From: Mesocentrotus franciscanus
Lineage: Eukaryota; Echinodermata; Echinoidea; Camarodonta; Strongylocentrotidae
Direction: 5' to 3'
DNA length: 64,000 bases
Assembly (NCBI GenBank): GCA_037976565.1
Contig: CP137684.1
Location: forward strand, 17,418,339 to 17,482,338
This document shows, one piece after another, positions 20,599-32,044 of this stretch. The notes beneath the pieces were generated by a model. That model was not told the DNA's origin, did no database searches, and worked only from the letters and a program-made list of their open reading frames with translations. The translations under genes and the position numbers were made by a program. The stretch's first letter is position 1. Each line of letters starts with the position of its first letter.

Positions 20599-21450
20599 GT
20601 TACAATGAGACGGACAATGAACTGGACTAATCTCGTTCATTATCCTACTGTGACTTAAAGGTCGGGTGAAATCCAAATACAACTGCATACAACTCATATT
20701 TTGTTATTCAAACATCTAAATATATTTCATAGATTTTTAAATATTTCTTAAAATAATTTTCTCAGACCTGCTAAGCTCTACCCTAAAAAAAAATGCTTCA
20801 GATCTCATTCATCTTGTGACATCATCTGTCAATCATTAGTGAGCTAACAAGAGACAGTGGTAAGTAACTTCCCCCAGCTCAGCACATGCTCACAAAAGAA
20901 TTGCATTCTTTCATACAATACCTTCACATTACCTTTCTGTTCCTGGTGATGCTACAGCACGTCTGACATAGCAACTCGATGTTGGTATTGTATGGTCTAT
21001 TGTAATCAGGTGGTCAGCTCTGTTATCACCCTACCTTTAACCTGCGTGCATAATCACTAATAGTACACTCGCAAACATGTATTATTGGTATAATATCATT
21101 ATAGGGCTAAGCATGTTCAGGCCATTTCACCAAGCTTGTGCGTCGCCCATTGTATATTATGTGCGAAAATTTTACAATGACGCATTACGTAATCCAAACA
21201 TGATTTATTATATAGGATATACAATATGGTATCGAAATTGCCCCTGAGTTGATTTTTCGAAAGTAGTTGCGATCGTTTTTAACGCCCTCTTGGTTTTCAA
21301 CAGGCGTAAACAAGGGCAATAAAGACGGTATAGGTGAGATCTGGGCCCTTACTGATAAACAGTTGCGATAAGAGATAGGAGAGTGCAAATTCGTGATTAT
21401 AAATTGGAGTATACTTGCGATTGATTTGGATCTGAGATCAATCGCAAGTC
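20599..21450. other. no gene recognised
   Basis: Low-complexity-poor, AT-rich sequence. No motif, hairpin or coding frame I can support. Confidence 0.4.
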
Positions 21451-21454
21451 TTAA

Positions 21455-22223
21455 AGCAAGTCCACTCCAAAAATAACTTACTTTCAATAGAACCAGAAAA
21501 ATCAGACAAACCAATCAAAAAAAGTTTGAGCAAAATCGGATAACTAATAAGAAAGTTATGAATTTTTAATGACATGAAAAACTTTGAAAATCACTACACA
21601 AATTGGCAACTCACTTATGAGTCTGTGACGTATGGTCCTCACTATCCACTAATTATTTTCTTTATATTGATAATATAAATTTCCTATTTTCACCCTAAGA
21701 ATCTTATTTCTTCACACCAGCATCCAAGTTAGATTGTTAGTAATATGTTTTTGTGTGGATGCACAAATATGGAGTAATTTTTGTCCAGTTAAATCATGAA
21801 AAAAATTGAATTTTGATAAACTATTTATATAAAAATCAATAATATTATGAAATACAATATTCAGAAAATAGTATCAATTCTTCAAAATTCATAAAAGTTT
21901 TTGGGAAATGTCATGCACGCAATATGATACAAATCATATAACCTGGGCAAAGGCATGGGAAATCAAGTTTTGGGGATAAAAGGAAATTAATGGGATTAAA
22001 CTATATAAAGCAATTGATAAGTTGTGAGGACATGACGTCACAAACTGATAACCATCTTGGCAATTTGTGTCGTGATTCTCATTGTTCCATAGTTTTACAT
22101 ACTTTTTCAAAAATTCATAACGTTCTTATTAGTTATCCGATTTTGCTCAGACTTTTTTTGATTGGCTTGTCTGATTTTTCTGCTTTTATTGAAAGTAGGT
22201 TATTTTTGGAGTGGACTTGCCCT
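21455..22223. mobile_element. TTAA-site palindromic element, CAAGTCCACTCC family
   Basis: TTAA at 21451-21454 and 22224-22227. Inverted arms of ~180-200 bp: CAAGTCCACTCCAAAAATAA at the left, complement at the right, continuing through TTTGATTGGTTTGTCTGATT and GATAACTAATAAGAA-type blocks to a shared AATTGGCAA / GACGTATGGTCCTCAC region. The ~380-bp centre is unique. Related shorter copies start at 12104 and 53392. Confidence 0.85.
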
Positions 22224-22379
22224 TTAATAAGACAGAGCCCTGGGCATAAAATGCATGCGTACAGGTATTCATAGATCACCAACGTTCTCTACAAAATCAC
22301 CTTTTAATTAAAATATATATTTTTTTTCATTAAATGGAACCTAAACATACACAATTTATTTAAATAGCAATCTTCAGTC

Positions 22380-22665
22380 AGTGTAGGCACTTGCGTATTG
22401 GTGGGGGCCCGCCCCCAATAAAATTAAACCATGACTTATTTTCAATTCCATACAAGTGATGTATAAATGTTCGTGATATCACATGATTTTCAACAAAATG
22501 CACGTTTCTCCATTTCTGTTGCAAATTGACACATTCCTAAATAGCCAGGAAGCACTGGCGTACTGATAGGGGGGCTTGGGGCAGTTGACCCCAAATAAAA
22601 TTCAAACGTGGTTTATTACTAATTCGATACCGGTGATTTACAAATGTTGCTGAAATGCAGGCGCG
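22380..22665. repeat. diverged direct duplication
   Basis: GCGTATTGGTGGGGG...CCCCCAATAAAATTAAACCATG...TTATT and GCGTACTGATAGGGGGG...GACCCCAAATAAAATTCAAACG...TTATT start ~170 bp apart, each followed by AATTC.AT.C..GTGAT.TA.AAATGTT. Likely fragments of one repeat family. Confidence 0.5.
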
Positions 22666-22954
22666 GATCCACGTGGCGATTTTTCCGGCCCGGCCCCCCC
22701 CCCTATCCCCTCAAAACGGTTTAAAAAATAGGATGATAACGTAAATTTAACCTTTTTTAAAACAAAAAACAAAAGCATGTCCCCCACCCTGACAAAAAAA
22801 AATATATATATATATATCCCCCAAAAAAAAAAACAGTGGTTCTTCTCTCCACCACTCCCCCGCTTATTCACCGGCTTGATGAATCGATGCTAAATATTTT
22901 CTCACGAATTGGGGCAAAAAACAAATAAGTGCTCTTAAAATCTAAAAGTCCGTC

Positions 22955-23209
22955 ATACCGGTGTGTTGGCTCAGTCAGTAGAGCGTCCGCCTCACCGGGA
23001 GGTCGGGAGGTCGTGGGTTCGAACCCCGGCCGCGTCATACCAAAAGACGTTAAAAGATGGGAGTCGCTGCTACCTTGTTTGGCGTTCAACAATAAGGGGA
23101 TAGAGCAATGTCGATCTGGCGCTGCTCAGTGGCTGCCGGGCTCACGATCAATTGGGCACAAAGAATTTCCATTTTCGGTTTAATAAAATTTGAAGTGGAC
23201 TTTAAAAAG

Positions 23210-23259
<50 letters not shown>
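22955..23259 (+). mobile_element. tRNA-derived SINE
   Basis: tRNA-like head with A box TGGCTCAGTCAGTAGAGCG (22967-22985) and B box GGGTTCGAACCCC (about 23015), so probably transcribed by RNA polymerase III from these internal boxes. The ~170-bp body is unrelated to tRNA, and the 3' end is an (ATT)n run from about 23211 to 23259. The acceptor stem does not pair as in a real tRNA, and the sequence continues as a repeat, which rules out a plain tRNA gene. Confidence 0.8.
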
Positions 23260-23261
23260 GT

Positions 23262-23450
23262 CTCTTGTACACACCAAAGTCGGCTCCTAGCTGTACACCA
23301 AACTTGCCTACACCAGAGTAGGCTAACGGCAGGCCTACATCAATATTGGCTCCATACACCAACGTCGGCTTCTGTATACACCAAAGTCGGTTTCTGTATA
23401 CACCAATGTCGAACCCTGTACGCCAATGCTGGCTCTTGTATAGGCCCTGG
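23262..23450 (+). repeat. minisatellite, ~22-28-bp units
   Basis: Degenerate units around TGTATACACCAAAGTCGG(C/T)T, directly after the SINE tail. Unit length and sequence drift across the tract. Confidence 0.6.
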
Positions 23451-23752
23451 GGCGTGGGGGTCTGAATATCTTTAAAGGGAATATCCCTTTATTTGCCTCT
23501 TTCGTTTATCATCACCACAAACTACTCATCTATGGTTTCGATCAAGCGAGAACAAAAATAATCAAATATTAACCAATGGTGGATCTAGGATTTTGTAAAA
23601 GGGTGGGGGCCGCCGGGGAATGCTGGATCAAGTTAAAATAATACACAGTGCATGGGCCCCAAGTTCACGCGGAAACATGAACATTATAATGTCTCATAAA
23701 TCCCGTAAATGTAATCTATAAGGGCTTCAAGGCAACATCTTATAGCTGAAGT

Positions 23753-23808
23753 TTATAAAATAGCTCTAGTATTTTAAGCATCGTGATTGGTCAAAACGCA
23801 TCAAATGA
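23753..23808 (-). promoter_or_regulatory. E-box-like/CCAAT/TATA promoter-like module 6
   Basis: On the minus strand: TCATTTGA starting at 23808, CCAAT at 23790 and TATAA at 23757. The 18- and 33-bp spacings equal module 5 on otherwise different sequence. A CTTTTTTGTGCA / TGCAAAAAAG hairpin lies just upstream (plus 23816-23850). Confidence 0.4.
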
Positions 23809-23993
23809 CATGTAACTTTTTTGTGCAGTCTGCACGGGAGTGCAAAAAAGTGCGCAACGAAAAGTAACATTGCACGCTCCATGATCAAGGCAATTAAATA
23901 AGCTTGCAAAATGTGGAATCCCGTGTACTTTTTGGGAAGGTCTTATTATCTTTTCATTTTCTAGAACTAACATAATTACTCTATGTCTCTTAT

Positions 23994-24103
23994 GGGGCGT
24001 TGCAAGAAAGTTGCAATTGATTGCAAGTTGCGATTGATTGCAATTTGCAAAATTTGCAACTGATATTTGCAATCGATTGCAACTCAACTTTCTTGCAACG
24101 CCC
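23994..24103. mobile_element. small foldback MITE, GGGGCGTTGCAAG ends, copy 1
   Basis: GGGCGTTGCAAGAAAGTTG pairs with CAACTTTCTTGCAACGCCC. The inside is a chain of TTGCAATCGATTGCAA-like palindromes. About 110 bp, no coding. Confidence 0.75.
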
Positions 24104-24218
24104 AAATAGTCTCCTAAATTTCCTTGGATTTTGTTAGGATTTAAGTTTTTGACAATTCAATGAAATTAACTAGATCTAGCTTTTATTCTCCCCCTCTCTT
24201 TCTCTCTCTCTTACTAAT

Positions 24219-24330
24219 GGGGCGATGCAAGAACGTTGAGTTGCGATCAATTGCAAATTTGCAATTAATCGCAAGACTTGCGCTTGATTTTGGAGATTTG
24301 CAATTGATTGCAACTTTCTTGCAACGCCCC
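24219..24330. mobile_element. small foldback MITE, GGGGCGTTGCAAG ends, copy 2
   Basis: Same design and length as 23994-24103: GGGGCGATGCAAGAACGTTG against CAACTTTCTTGCAACGCCCC, with the same TTGCAA palindromes inside. Confidence 0.75.
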
Positions 24331-24516
24331 ATAACTCTCGTAGACTCTAACGTTAGATCTAGACTTTCGTTTGTTTTGATTTTCATGTGTCGCTACTTTA
24401 TAAAACAAATAACGCACTTGACCCTGTTGTGCGTAATGTAAAGGCAGTGCACGCTCGCGGTATCTTCAGATGGTGCGCACTGTGAACTCGCGGCAAGCGG
24501 CTCGTGCACAGAAGCG
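24331..24516. repeat. left copy of a ~185-bp tandem duplication
   Basis: From AACTCTCGTAGACTCTAACG to TCGTGCACAGAAGCG it is nearly identical to 25070-25253. The two copies are now separated by a MITE. Contains TTATAAAACAAATAACGCAC. Confidence 0.8.
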
Positions 24517-24530
24517 ACATAATTACTCTA

Positions 24531-25062
24531 TGAGGCTGTTCACACCGGCAGTGATAGCGCGGTCTAGCGCGCGCTAGACCGCGCTATCTCTGCGGTGTGG
24601 AAGGTACAACGTCGTTTCGGTCCGCCCAACAGCGAGCCACGGCGAGCCAAAACGGCGTGCCACTGGACCACCTCTTGGGGGTGGTCCACGAGAGATAGCG
24701 CTGTCTAGCGCGCGCTAGACCGCGCTATCTCTGCCGGTGTGAACCCGAGCTACGATAGCACGCCAGAAGTCATCGTTCTACACGCGGGGAATTTTATTCT
24801 CATTCTATTTTGTGCGATCTGAATCAGAATCGGTACAACTCAACACTCCTAATTCGTAATAGCGCGCGAAATCTTTGACCGCTCTGACCTCATGACGTCA
24901 CGCGTCATGGCAACGGGACCTCTCAAAGGGGTGCTACGATAGACCGCGCTATCTCACTGCGGTGTGAATCCGGCGAATGCCAATGGGCGGACCGTGGGTC
25001 GCGCTACGATAGCGCGATCCACGGTCCGCCCACGATCCCCCCTTGCGGTGTGAACAGCCTCA
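24531..25062. mobile_element. palindrome-rich MITE, TGAGGCTGTTCACACCG ends
   Basis: TIRs TGAGGCTGTTCACACCG and CGGTGTGAACAGCCTCA. Inside are further palindromes: GATAGCGCGGTCTAGCGCGC and its mirror, and GGGCGGACCGTGG with CCACGGTCCGCCC. Much more GC-rich than its surroundings. It sits exactly between two tandem copies of the flanking repeat. About 532 bp. Confidence 0.8.
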
Positions 25063-25069
25063 ATGTCTC

Positions 25070-25253
25070 TAACTCTCGTAGACTCTAACGTTAGATCTAG
25101 ACTTTCGTTTGTTTTGATTTTTATGTGTCGCTACTTTATAAAACAAATAACGCACTTGACCCTGTTGTGCGTAATGTAAAGGCAGTGCACGCTCGGTATC
25201 TTCAGATGGTGCGCACTGTGAACTCGCGGCAAGCGGCTCGTGCACAGAAGCGG
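25070..25253. repeat. right copy of the ~185-bp tandem duplication
   Basis: Matches 24333-24516 with very few differences (for example CTCGCGGTATC versus CTCGGTATC). Open frames on both strands here are shared by both copies and are not taken as genes. Confidence 0.8.
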
Positions 25254-25572
25254 CACCAATCTCAAGAAACCTCGCGTGCACTGCAACGCACGCTGGGCCG
25301 TAGGTTATTTTGTATATCAGCTCACACAGTTTCATTAATTCACAAAATACGCATCTTGAAACCGAAACGGTGACAGTTGAATGGGGCGTAATTATAAGAG
25401 GAGCATTGTAGTATCATGTAAACAACAACTTATTACCATGAGTGTTATAAGAAATACTCTCTGCCATGCCATTATAAACACCTTCTCAAGCTGAGGATAT
25501 TGACAATATATACTTCTCTTGGCAGTGGCGGATCCAGGGGGGCACAGGGGGCACGTGCCCCCACCCGGCCAC

Positions 25573-25795
25573 AAAAAAGAAAAGGAGAAAAAGGAGGGGA
25601 AAGAAAAGGAAAGGAAAAAGAAAAAAGGGAAGAGAGAAAGAAGAAAAAAGAGGGAGGAAAGAAAAGGAGAGGAGAAAAAGGAGGGGAAAGGGGGAGAGAG
25701 AGGAGAAAAAAGGCGGAAAAAGAAGAAAGGCGGAAAGACGGAGGAGAGAAAAGAGGGAAAAGGAGAATAATGAGAAGGGAAAAGAAAGAAAGGAG
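25573..25795. repeat. ~220-bp pure-purine strand
   Basis: Almost only A and G on the plus strand (AAAAGGAGGGG-type units). This explains the long Lys/Glu/Arg-rich and Phe/Ser/Leu-rich open frames on the two strands. Such tracts can form triplex DNA. Confidence 0.85.
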
Positions 25796-26224
25796 GGTGA
25801 TATTATAAGAAGGTGTTTTTTTACCGGGTAAGGGGCGGTGGGGGGCATGCAATTTTAAGTCGAACATGACTAATACCAAAGATTTTATCTCCTTTATATA
25901 ACTTCCAACTTATAACTTATAACTTAGTCTTGAATTAATTTTCCGATATACCTATTCTAAGTGCTCTTTCAGCATGCAGATTGTCCCCGCCATTAATCCT
26001 GCCACAGTTGCTGGTTTCATTGTCATATTTTTTTCTGTCATCCCTGTGGCCGCGAAGAGCCTACCACAAAGTTTCTATCCGTTTCGCAAGCACTTTTTTC
26101 CATCGCCTACATGTAATGCTTATTGCTTCCAGTTTGCAAAAGATCCCAGTGGCGGATCTATGGGGGTGTTGGAGGAGGGGTTAGGGGTTAACCCCCTTGG
26201 GCTGCCAAGTGAAAATGTGATGTG

Positions 26225-27655
26225 AATAGAAAAACGCCATCATGTGTCCAGACCCACACAGTATCCGCATCGTCATCGGGTCAAACCCCCCTTAAACTGT
26301 TACTTGATTTAAAAAGACGTTATCATGCACTGCTTTTCATGGTCTCCATAGTGTTAGTATATAGATGCCAGGAAAACATCACTTACGGGGTTTCAAAATA
26401 GCCCCCAAAAAAAAAAAAAAAAATCGCCTCGCCTCGCCGCTACGCGGCTCGGACCTTGCGGCTCGTGGAAGATGCTCGGCATCGTCATTGGGTCGAACCC
26501 CCTTAAACTTTTACTTAAGTGATTTAAAAAGACGTTATCATGCAATGCTTTTTATGGTCTCCATTGTGTTAGTAGATGCCAGGAAAATATCACTTACGGG
26601 GATTCAAAATAGCAACAACAAAAAATCGCCTCGCCGCTACACGGCTCGGACTTCGAGGCTCGTGGACAATGCTCCGCATCGTCATTCGGTCGAACCCCCC
26701 TCAAACTGTTACTTGATTTAAAAAGACGTTATCATGAAATGCTGTTTATGGTCTCCATTGTGTTAGTAGATGCCAGGAAAACATCACTTACGGGGTTCAA
26801 AAGCCCCCAAAAAAAAAAAAAAAAAAAAAAATCGCCTCGCCTCGCCGCTACGCGGCTCGGACCTTGCGGCTCGTGGAAGATGCTCGGCATCGTCATTGGG
26901 TCGAACCCCCCTCAAACTGTTACTTGATTAAAAAAGACGTTATCATGAACTGCTGTATGGTCTATATTGTGTTAGTAGATGCCAGGAAAATATCACTTAC
27001 GGGGATTCAAAATAGCCCCTCAAAAATCGCCTCGCCGCTACGCGGCTCGGACTTCGCGGCTCGTTGACGATGCTCCGCATCGTCATTAGGTCGAACCCCC
27101 TTAAACTGTTACTTGATTTGAAAAGACGTTATCATGCACTGCTTTTCATGGTCTCCATTGTGTTAGTAGATGCCAGGAAAATATCACTTACGGGGATTCA
27201 AAATAGCCCCTCAAAAATCGCCTCGCCGCTACGCGGCTCGGACTTCGCGGCTCGTGGACGATGCTCCGCATCGTCATTAGTTCGAACCCCCCTTAAACTG
27301 TTACTTGATTTAAAAAGACGTTATCATGCACTGCTTTTTATGGTCTCCATTGTGTTAGTATATAGATGCCAGGAAAACATCACTTACGGGGGTTCAAAAT
27401 AGCAACAACAAAAATCGCCTCGCCGCTACGCGGCTCGTGGACAATGCTCTGCATCGTCTTTGGGTCAAACCCCTTAAACTGTTACTTGATTTAAAAAGAC
27501 GTAATTATCATGCACTGCTTTTTATGGTCTCCATTGTGTCAGTAGATGCCAGGAAAACATCACTTACGGGGTTCAAAATAGCAACAACAAAAATCGCCTC
27601 GTCGCTTCGCGGCTCGTGGACGATGCTCCGTGTCGTCATTGGGTCAACCCACCCC
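26225..27655 (+). repeat. satellite array, seven or so ~200-bp units
   Basis: Unit: AAACTGTTACTTGATTTAAA, AAGACGTTATCATGCACTGC, TTTTCATGGTCTCCATTGTG, TTAGTAGATGCCAGGAAAAC, ATCACTTACGGGGATTCAAA, then poly(A)/CAACAA, then TCGCCTCGCCGCTACGCGGC, TCGTGGACGATGCTCCGCAT, CGTCATTGGGTCGAACCCCC. Units differ mainly in the A-run. Open frames through the units are not genes. A lone unit lies at 18783-18899. Confidence 0.85.
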
Positions 27656-27950
27656 TTAGCAAAGAGCTAGATCCCATCATCCGCTCCTGGATCCCTACTC
27701 TTTGAGGGGGTAAGAGAAAGCAATTTTACATCATATTACTCCAGGAAGTGCCTGAACATGCACCTAATGTGGTTCTAAAATTGCAAATGCTTCCTACTCA
27801 GGGAGGGGGTTCTGACCACCTCCCAGACCCACCCCGCTTGGTCGCTCCGCTCCCTCGCCGCTGACGCCTCGCTCCATCGTTTTTCATATATTTCACCCCA
27901 TGCGATTTTGTGCCCCCCGGTAAGAAATTCCTGGATCCGCCACTGCTTGG

Positions 27951-28790
27951 AAAACCCTAAGAGAAGATCGACTTGACATTTTTACAGTTGAACTTTTCAA
28001 AAAAGAATATAAACTCATGAGATTCCTTCGGTCCCATGACATCATGAAGAGATATGCTTGGGGATGCTTGGGGCATTACGCAGCAAACTCTATTAAATAG
28101 ACTGATTTTATTACAAAAGAAGACTCTCTCCGTATTATCTACAATTCTGCGTTTCTCTCATGCACCCACAGACCCGTTATTTGTTACTAGCAGACTATTA
28201 AAAACAAATGACCTGTATCTATTTCACTTAGGACAATGTATGTATAACTACAGTAGACTCTTCCGCATAATATATTTGATGCCATGTTCCCCCTAAATCT
28301 ATCATTTCATGATTACCCAACTAGACGGTCTAACGAATTTCACCTACATCTCTTTAGAACTTTATTAGCAAAGAAATCATTCATGTATGATGGTCCTAGA
28401 TTTTGGAATTATAAGTGAAGATATCAAAAATAATCCTTCCCTAAATTCTTTCAAGAAAAAACTAAAAATATTTATGCTCAAATCTTATAGTAATATCAGT
28501 GGCGGATCCAGGGGCACAGGGGCACGTGCCCCCGGCCAAAAAAAAAATTAGTGCTCACTACCCTCCACCCCACTGAGCGAATTTTCGACCGGCGCAATCC
28601 TCGAATTTGCGGGAGCAAAACAAACAACAACAAAAAATTAGTGCTCACTGCGGGAGCAAAAAGACCATGCGATTTTGTGCCCCGTAAGAAATTCCTGGAT
28701 CCGCCCCTGAATATACAATAATAACCTGATAACAGCTGGTAATCATCTTAAATTTTCATTTAGGTCTTCTCATCTGCTCGATTAATTGAA
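27951..28790 (+). pseudogene. 3' end of a Jockey/CR1-group RT ORF, split by a short hAT-like element
   Basis: Frames give WGITQQTLLNRLILLQKK, APTDPLFVTSRLLKTNDLY, then (shifted) DYPTRRSNEFHLHLFRT and PSLNSFKKKLKIFMLKS. This is the conserved C-terminal region of such RT proteins. Upstream catalytic motifs are absent. The element at 28497-28709 is inserted just past the end. Confidence 0.65.
28497..28709. mobile_element. short hAT-like element, 213 bp
   Basis: CAGTGGCGGATCCAGGGG at the left and CCTGGATCCGCCCCTG at the right, with AATAT on both sides (28492-28496 and 28710-28714). Shares GGGGCACGTGCCCCC and GCGATTTTGTGCCCC with the long element 25523-27945. No coding. Confidence 0.8.
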
Positions 28791-29184
28791 TATTTATTTG
28801 TTCTTATGATCTTTACCTTTTTGTCTGGCCGGTTCGTTGAAGATCTAACAAACTGCTACCGTAGTGCCGTAGACGAGTACAGCCAGCGACGTGCACGGGC
28901 GGGAGGACTGTTGATATTTTCACTACTTCTACATTCAGCAGTTGCTTCCCCTACTGACAACACGCTTTGCCAGCGCGTCAGTATATGGCAAAAACCCTCA
29001 TGACAATTATGGAGAGAAAACTTAAAGGAGGCCGTAAAGCCCATGGCCATAACGGGCGCAACACTCAGAGTTGCAAATTGACCAGTAAACGCATGAAAGA
29101 GGATTCTTTTGATGATATGTTGCAGTCAAAGCCAAATGGAAGCTGTAAGATGGATGGATGCAATAAAACTGGCCAAATAGAAAA

Positions 29185-30413
29185 ATCTGAACTAAATATT
29201 TGTACATACAATGTTAGAACCTTGAGAACCGAGGAAAGTGTAGAAAGTTTGTTGGATTTACTAGAGGGATTCAAATGGGACGTCATTGGGCTTGCTGAAA
29301 CGATCGAAGAGACAAGGAGAAGGATTGACAGGCACATGGCTCTACAACAGGGGAAAAACAGAGGATGACAAAAATGCAAAAGGAATTCGATTTCTAATCC
29401 ATACCAAATTTAAGGACTATGTGAAAGAAGTTAAAAGCTATTCAAACAGGGTAGCTGCCATGAAAATACAATTGACGGGAAAGGATGAAATGTGCATCAT
29501 ACAAGTTTATGCACCCACAAGTGATTATGATGATATAATAGTGGAGGACTTCTATGAAGATATCAATAAGGCCATTATAGACAATTCGGGTATCTACACA
29601 GTTCTTATGGGTGACTTCAATGCAAAAATTGGACAATGTGAAAAAGGGGAAGAAAATATCATGGGATCATTTAGTTACGGAGAAAGAAATAGGAGAGGTG
29701 AAAGGATGATAGAATTTGCAATGGAACATAAACTTAAAGTGACCAATGCATACTTTAAGAAACACAAGAGTCGTTACTGGACCTGGGAGAGTCCAAATGG
29801 AGTTACTAAAAACCAGATAGATTTCATACTTAGTAACCAGCGAGGGATAGTCAAGAACTGTGAAGTCATCACCAATGTAGACATTGCAAGTGATCACAGA
29901 ATGGTCAGAGTCAATATAAGCATCAACAAGAAACTAGCCAGGCTTAGATTCATTCAAAATAAAAGGAAGACACGGATTAACATCATGAAGCTGAAGGAAA
30001 AGAAAGAAGAATTCCAACTAAAGCTTCACAACCGCTTTGGTGGATTAGAGTTGGAGGATATGGACATTGAGGAGCGATGCGATATGGTGACATCAGCAAT
30101 GCTAGAAGAAGCCAAATCTGTGGCCCCAACTGAGAAAAGAAAGATAGTAAGATCGGAAGAGGACAAAGAAATAGAAGAACTAGATCAAAGAAGAAAGGAA
30201 ATACGATTGAAAGAATCCAAGACAACAACAGAAAAAGTGGAGTATGCAGAAATAGTGAAATTGGTGAAAAAGAAACGACGCCAAAGGAAAAGAAGAAAAA
30301 CTTATAAACTCATTTTAGAGACTCTAGAAAGCGGAAGGGGACCAAAAACAATTAAAAAGATGGAATGCAAAAAGTCAAGAATGAGCAAATTGAAGCAAAA
30401 GATGGAAATATAA
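29185..30413 (+). pseudogene. RTE endonuclease (APE type), frameshifted
   Basis: Apurinic-type endonuclease that would nick target DNA to prime reverse transcription. It begins as LNICTYNVRTLRTEESVESL and GFKWDVIGLAET in one frame. It shifts near 29320 to the frame running to 30413, with TGTWLYNRGKTEDDKN, the catalytic-region MGDFNAKIGQ, WTWESPNG, QIDFILSNQR and SDHRMV (the SDH motif). A basic, coiled-coil-like linker rich in K/E/R follows (about the last 150 residues), leading toward the RT. The Asn, Asp and His positions look kept. The Glu in AET is plausible. Confidence 0.85.
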
Positions 30414-30467
30414 CTTCTAAGAGATCGGAGCTACTAGAAATATGCGCTGATTTCTACCAGGAACTTT

Positions 30468-32044
30468 ATGGTTCAACGACAAAAACAACAGAAGGATCAT
30501 AAAGATATCTCATCCAGAAACTCAAACATACCGCCAATACTACAAAGAGAACTTGAGGAAGCTGTAAACAGTATGAAGGACAACAAAGCACCGGGAAATG
30601 ACGAAATAACAAGTGATATTATTAAACAAGGAGGGGAGGAGACAATTACACAGTTACTGAAACTATTCAACCAGATATTGGAAAAGCAACAGATTCCAAC
30701 CACTTGGAAAGAGGCAAAAATAATTCTTTTATACAAGAAAGGTGACAAAGCTGATGTAAAAAACGATCGCCCAATCAGCCTTCTATCTCATCTGTACAAG
30801 ATCTTCACCAAAGTAATCCAAAATAGAATCAAAGATATATTGGACACAAATCAACCCAGAGAACAAGCAGGGTTTAGAGCTGGATTCTCAACAACAGACC
30901 ACCTACAAGCTATAAATCAACTCATTGAGAAGGCAAATGAGTACCAACTTCACCTATGCCTCGGATTTGTGGACTACCAGAAGGCGTTCGATTCCATCGA
31001 ACACACAGACATGTTTGATGCCCTACGAAAGATTAACATTGAAGAAGGGTATGTGAGCATCCTGGAAGATATTTACACCAACGCAGTAGCCAGAATTCAC
31101 ATTGATAATGATGTATCAAGGGAGGTCAAGATTCAGAGGGGTACGACAGGGAGACACATTATCTCCAAAGATATTTACAGCCACTATAGAGGAAGTATTT
31201 AAAAAGTCGCATTTAAAGGGAGGAGTTAACATTGATGGAGAAACACTTACTGATCTCAGATTCGCTGATGATGTGGCCTTGATCTCAACATCAATCAAAG
31301 ACTTGGAAGACCAGCTGACAGGTCTCAACAGGAAGAGCAAACTTATTGGCTTAACTATGCACAAAGAGAAAACTAAATATATGACAAACTATGACACAGA
31401 TGAAAACATCGAGATAGAAGATCGAACGTTAGAGAGAGTGAGCGATTACAAATATCTGGGACAAACTTTGAAAATGGAAGACACCACAAAAGAAGAAGTT
31501 ATGATGAGAGTAAAAGCAGGATGGATGAACTTTGGAAGATACAAAGACATGTTGACCGATAAAAACATACCCATGTCACTAAGAAGAAGAATGTTCAACC
31601 AATGCATTCTAACAACTATGACATATGGATCAGAAACATGGTCATTGACAAAGGATCTAGAACAGAAGCTTGTGACTACTCAACGAGCCATATGGAGAGA
31701 AAGATGTCGCATTTATCTCTGCGAGACAAAATCAATCACAAAGTCATACGCCAGAAAACAAAGGTTAAGACATCATGGAGAAAGTCAGAGAATCAAAGTG
31801 GAGATGGGCTGGGCATGTAGCAAGACTTCAGGACAATAGATGGACAAATCGTTTAACAGAATGGCAACCAAGGACGGGAAAGAGAAGAAGAGGAAGGCAG
31901 AAGAGAAGATGGAGAGATGACCTAACATCATACATGGGAACGGCCACTTGGACTAGGGCAGCTAGAGACAGAAGAGAATGGAAATGTTATGAGGAGGGCT
32001 TTGTCCAACGTCTGGATGAACTATATAGCCTGATAGATAGATAG
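30468..32044 (+). pseudogene. RTE reverse transcriptase and C-terminal tail, frameshifted
   Basis: MKDNKAPGNDEI, then KKGDKADVKNDRPISLLSHL, QAGFRAGFSTTDHL and motif A (GFVDYQKAFDSIEH) in the first frame to about 31130. A shift leads to RGVRQGDTLSPKIFTATIE and the catalytic FADD (LRFADDVALIS), then YKYLGQTL and GSETWSLTK. A shift near 31690 gives MERKMSHLSLRDKINH. Another near 31785 gives KWRWAGHVARLQDNRWT, RRGRQKRRWRDDL and AARDRREWK, the RTE hallmark tail, ending at 32044. FADD in place of YADD is normal here. Confidence 0.85.

Larger units (their letters stand above)
25523..27945. mobile_element. hAT-like TIR element carrying a satellite array
   Basis: Ends CAGTGGCGGATCCAGG and CCTGGATCCGCCACTG, flanked by CTTGG on both sides (25518-25522 and 27946-27950), a 5-bp target duplication. 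Subterminal GCACGTGCCCC and TTTTGTGCCCCCCGGTAAGAA also occur in the short relative at 28497-28709. No transposase. From memory the ends fit the hAT superfamily, and 5-bp duplications fit its hAT5 group. Contents: a polypurine tract, a nested GTGGCGGATC block, and a satellite array. Confidence 0.75.

Noticed and set aside
22961..23040. Possible tRNA gene
   Set aside because: A and B boxes are good but the acceptor stem does not pair and the unit continues as a SINE with an (ATT)n tail.
25472..25879. Several overlapping 80-135-codon frames on both strands
   Set aside because: They translate a polypurine/polypyrimidine tract (K/E/R-rich or F/S/L-rich) with no domain.
26225..27670. Repeated MVSIVLVDARK-type open frames
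   Set aside because: Satellite units read through; same peptide in each unit, with no start or domain.
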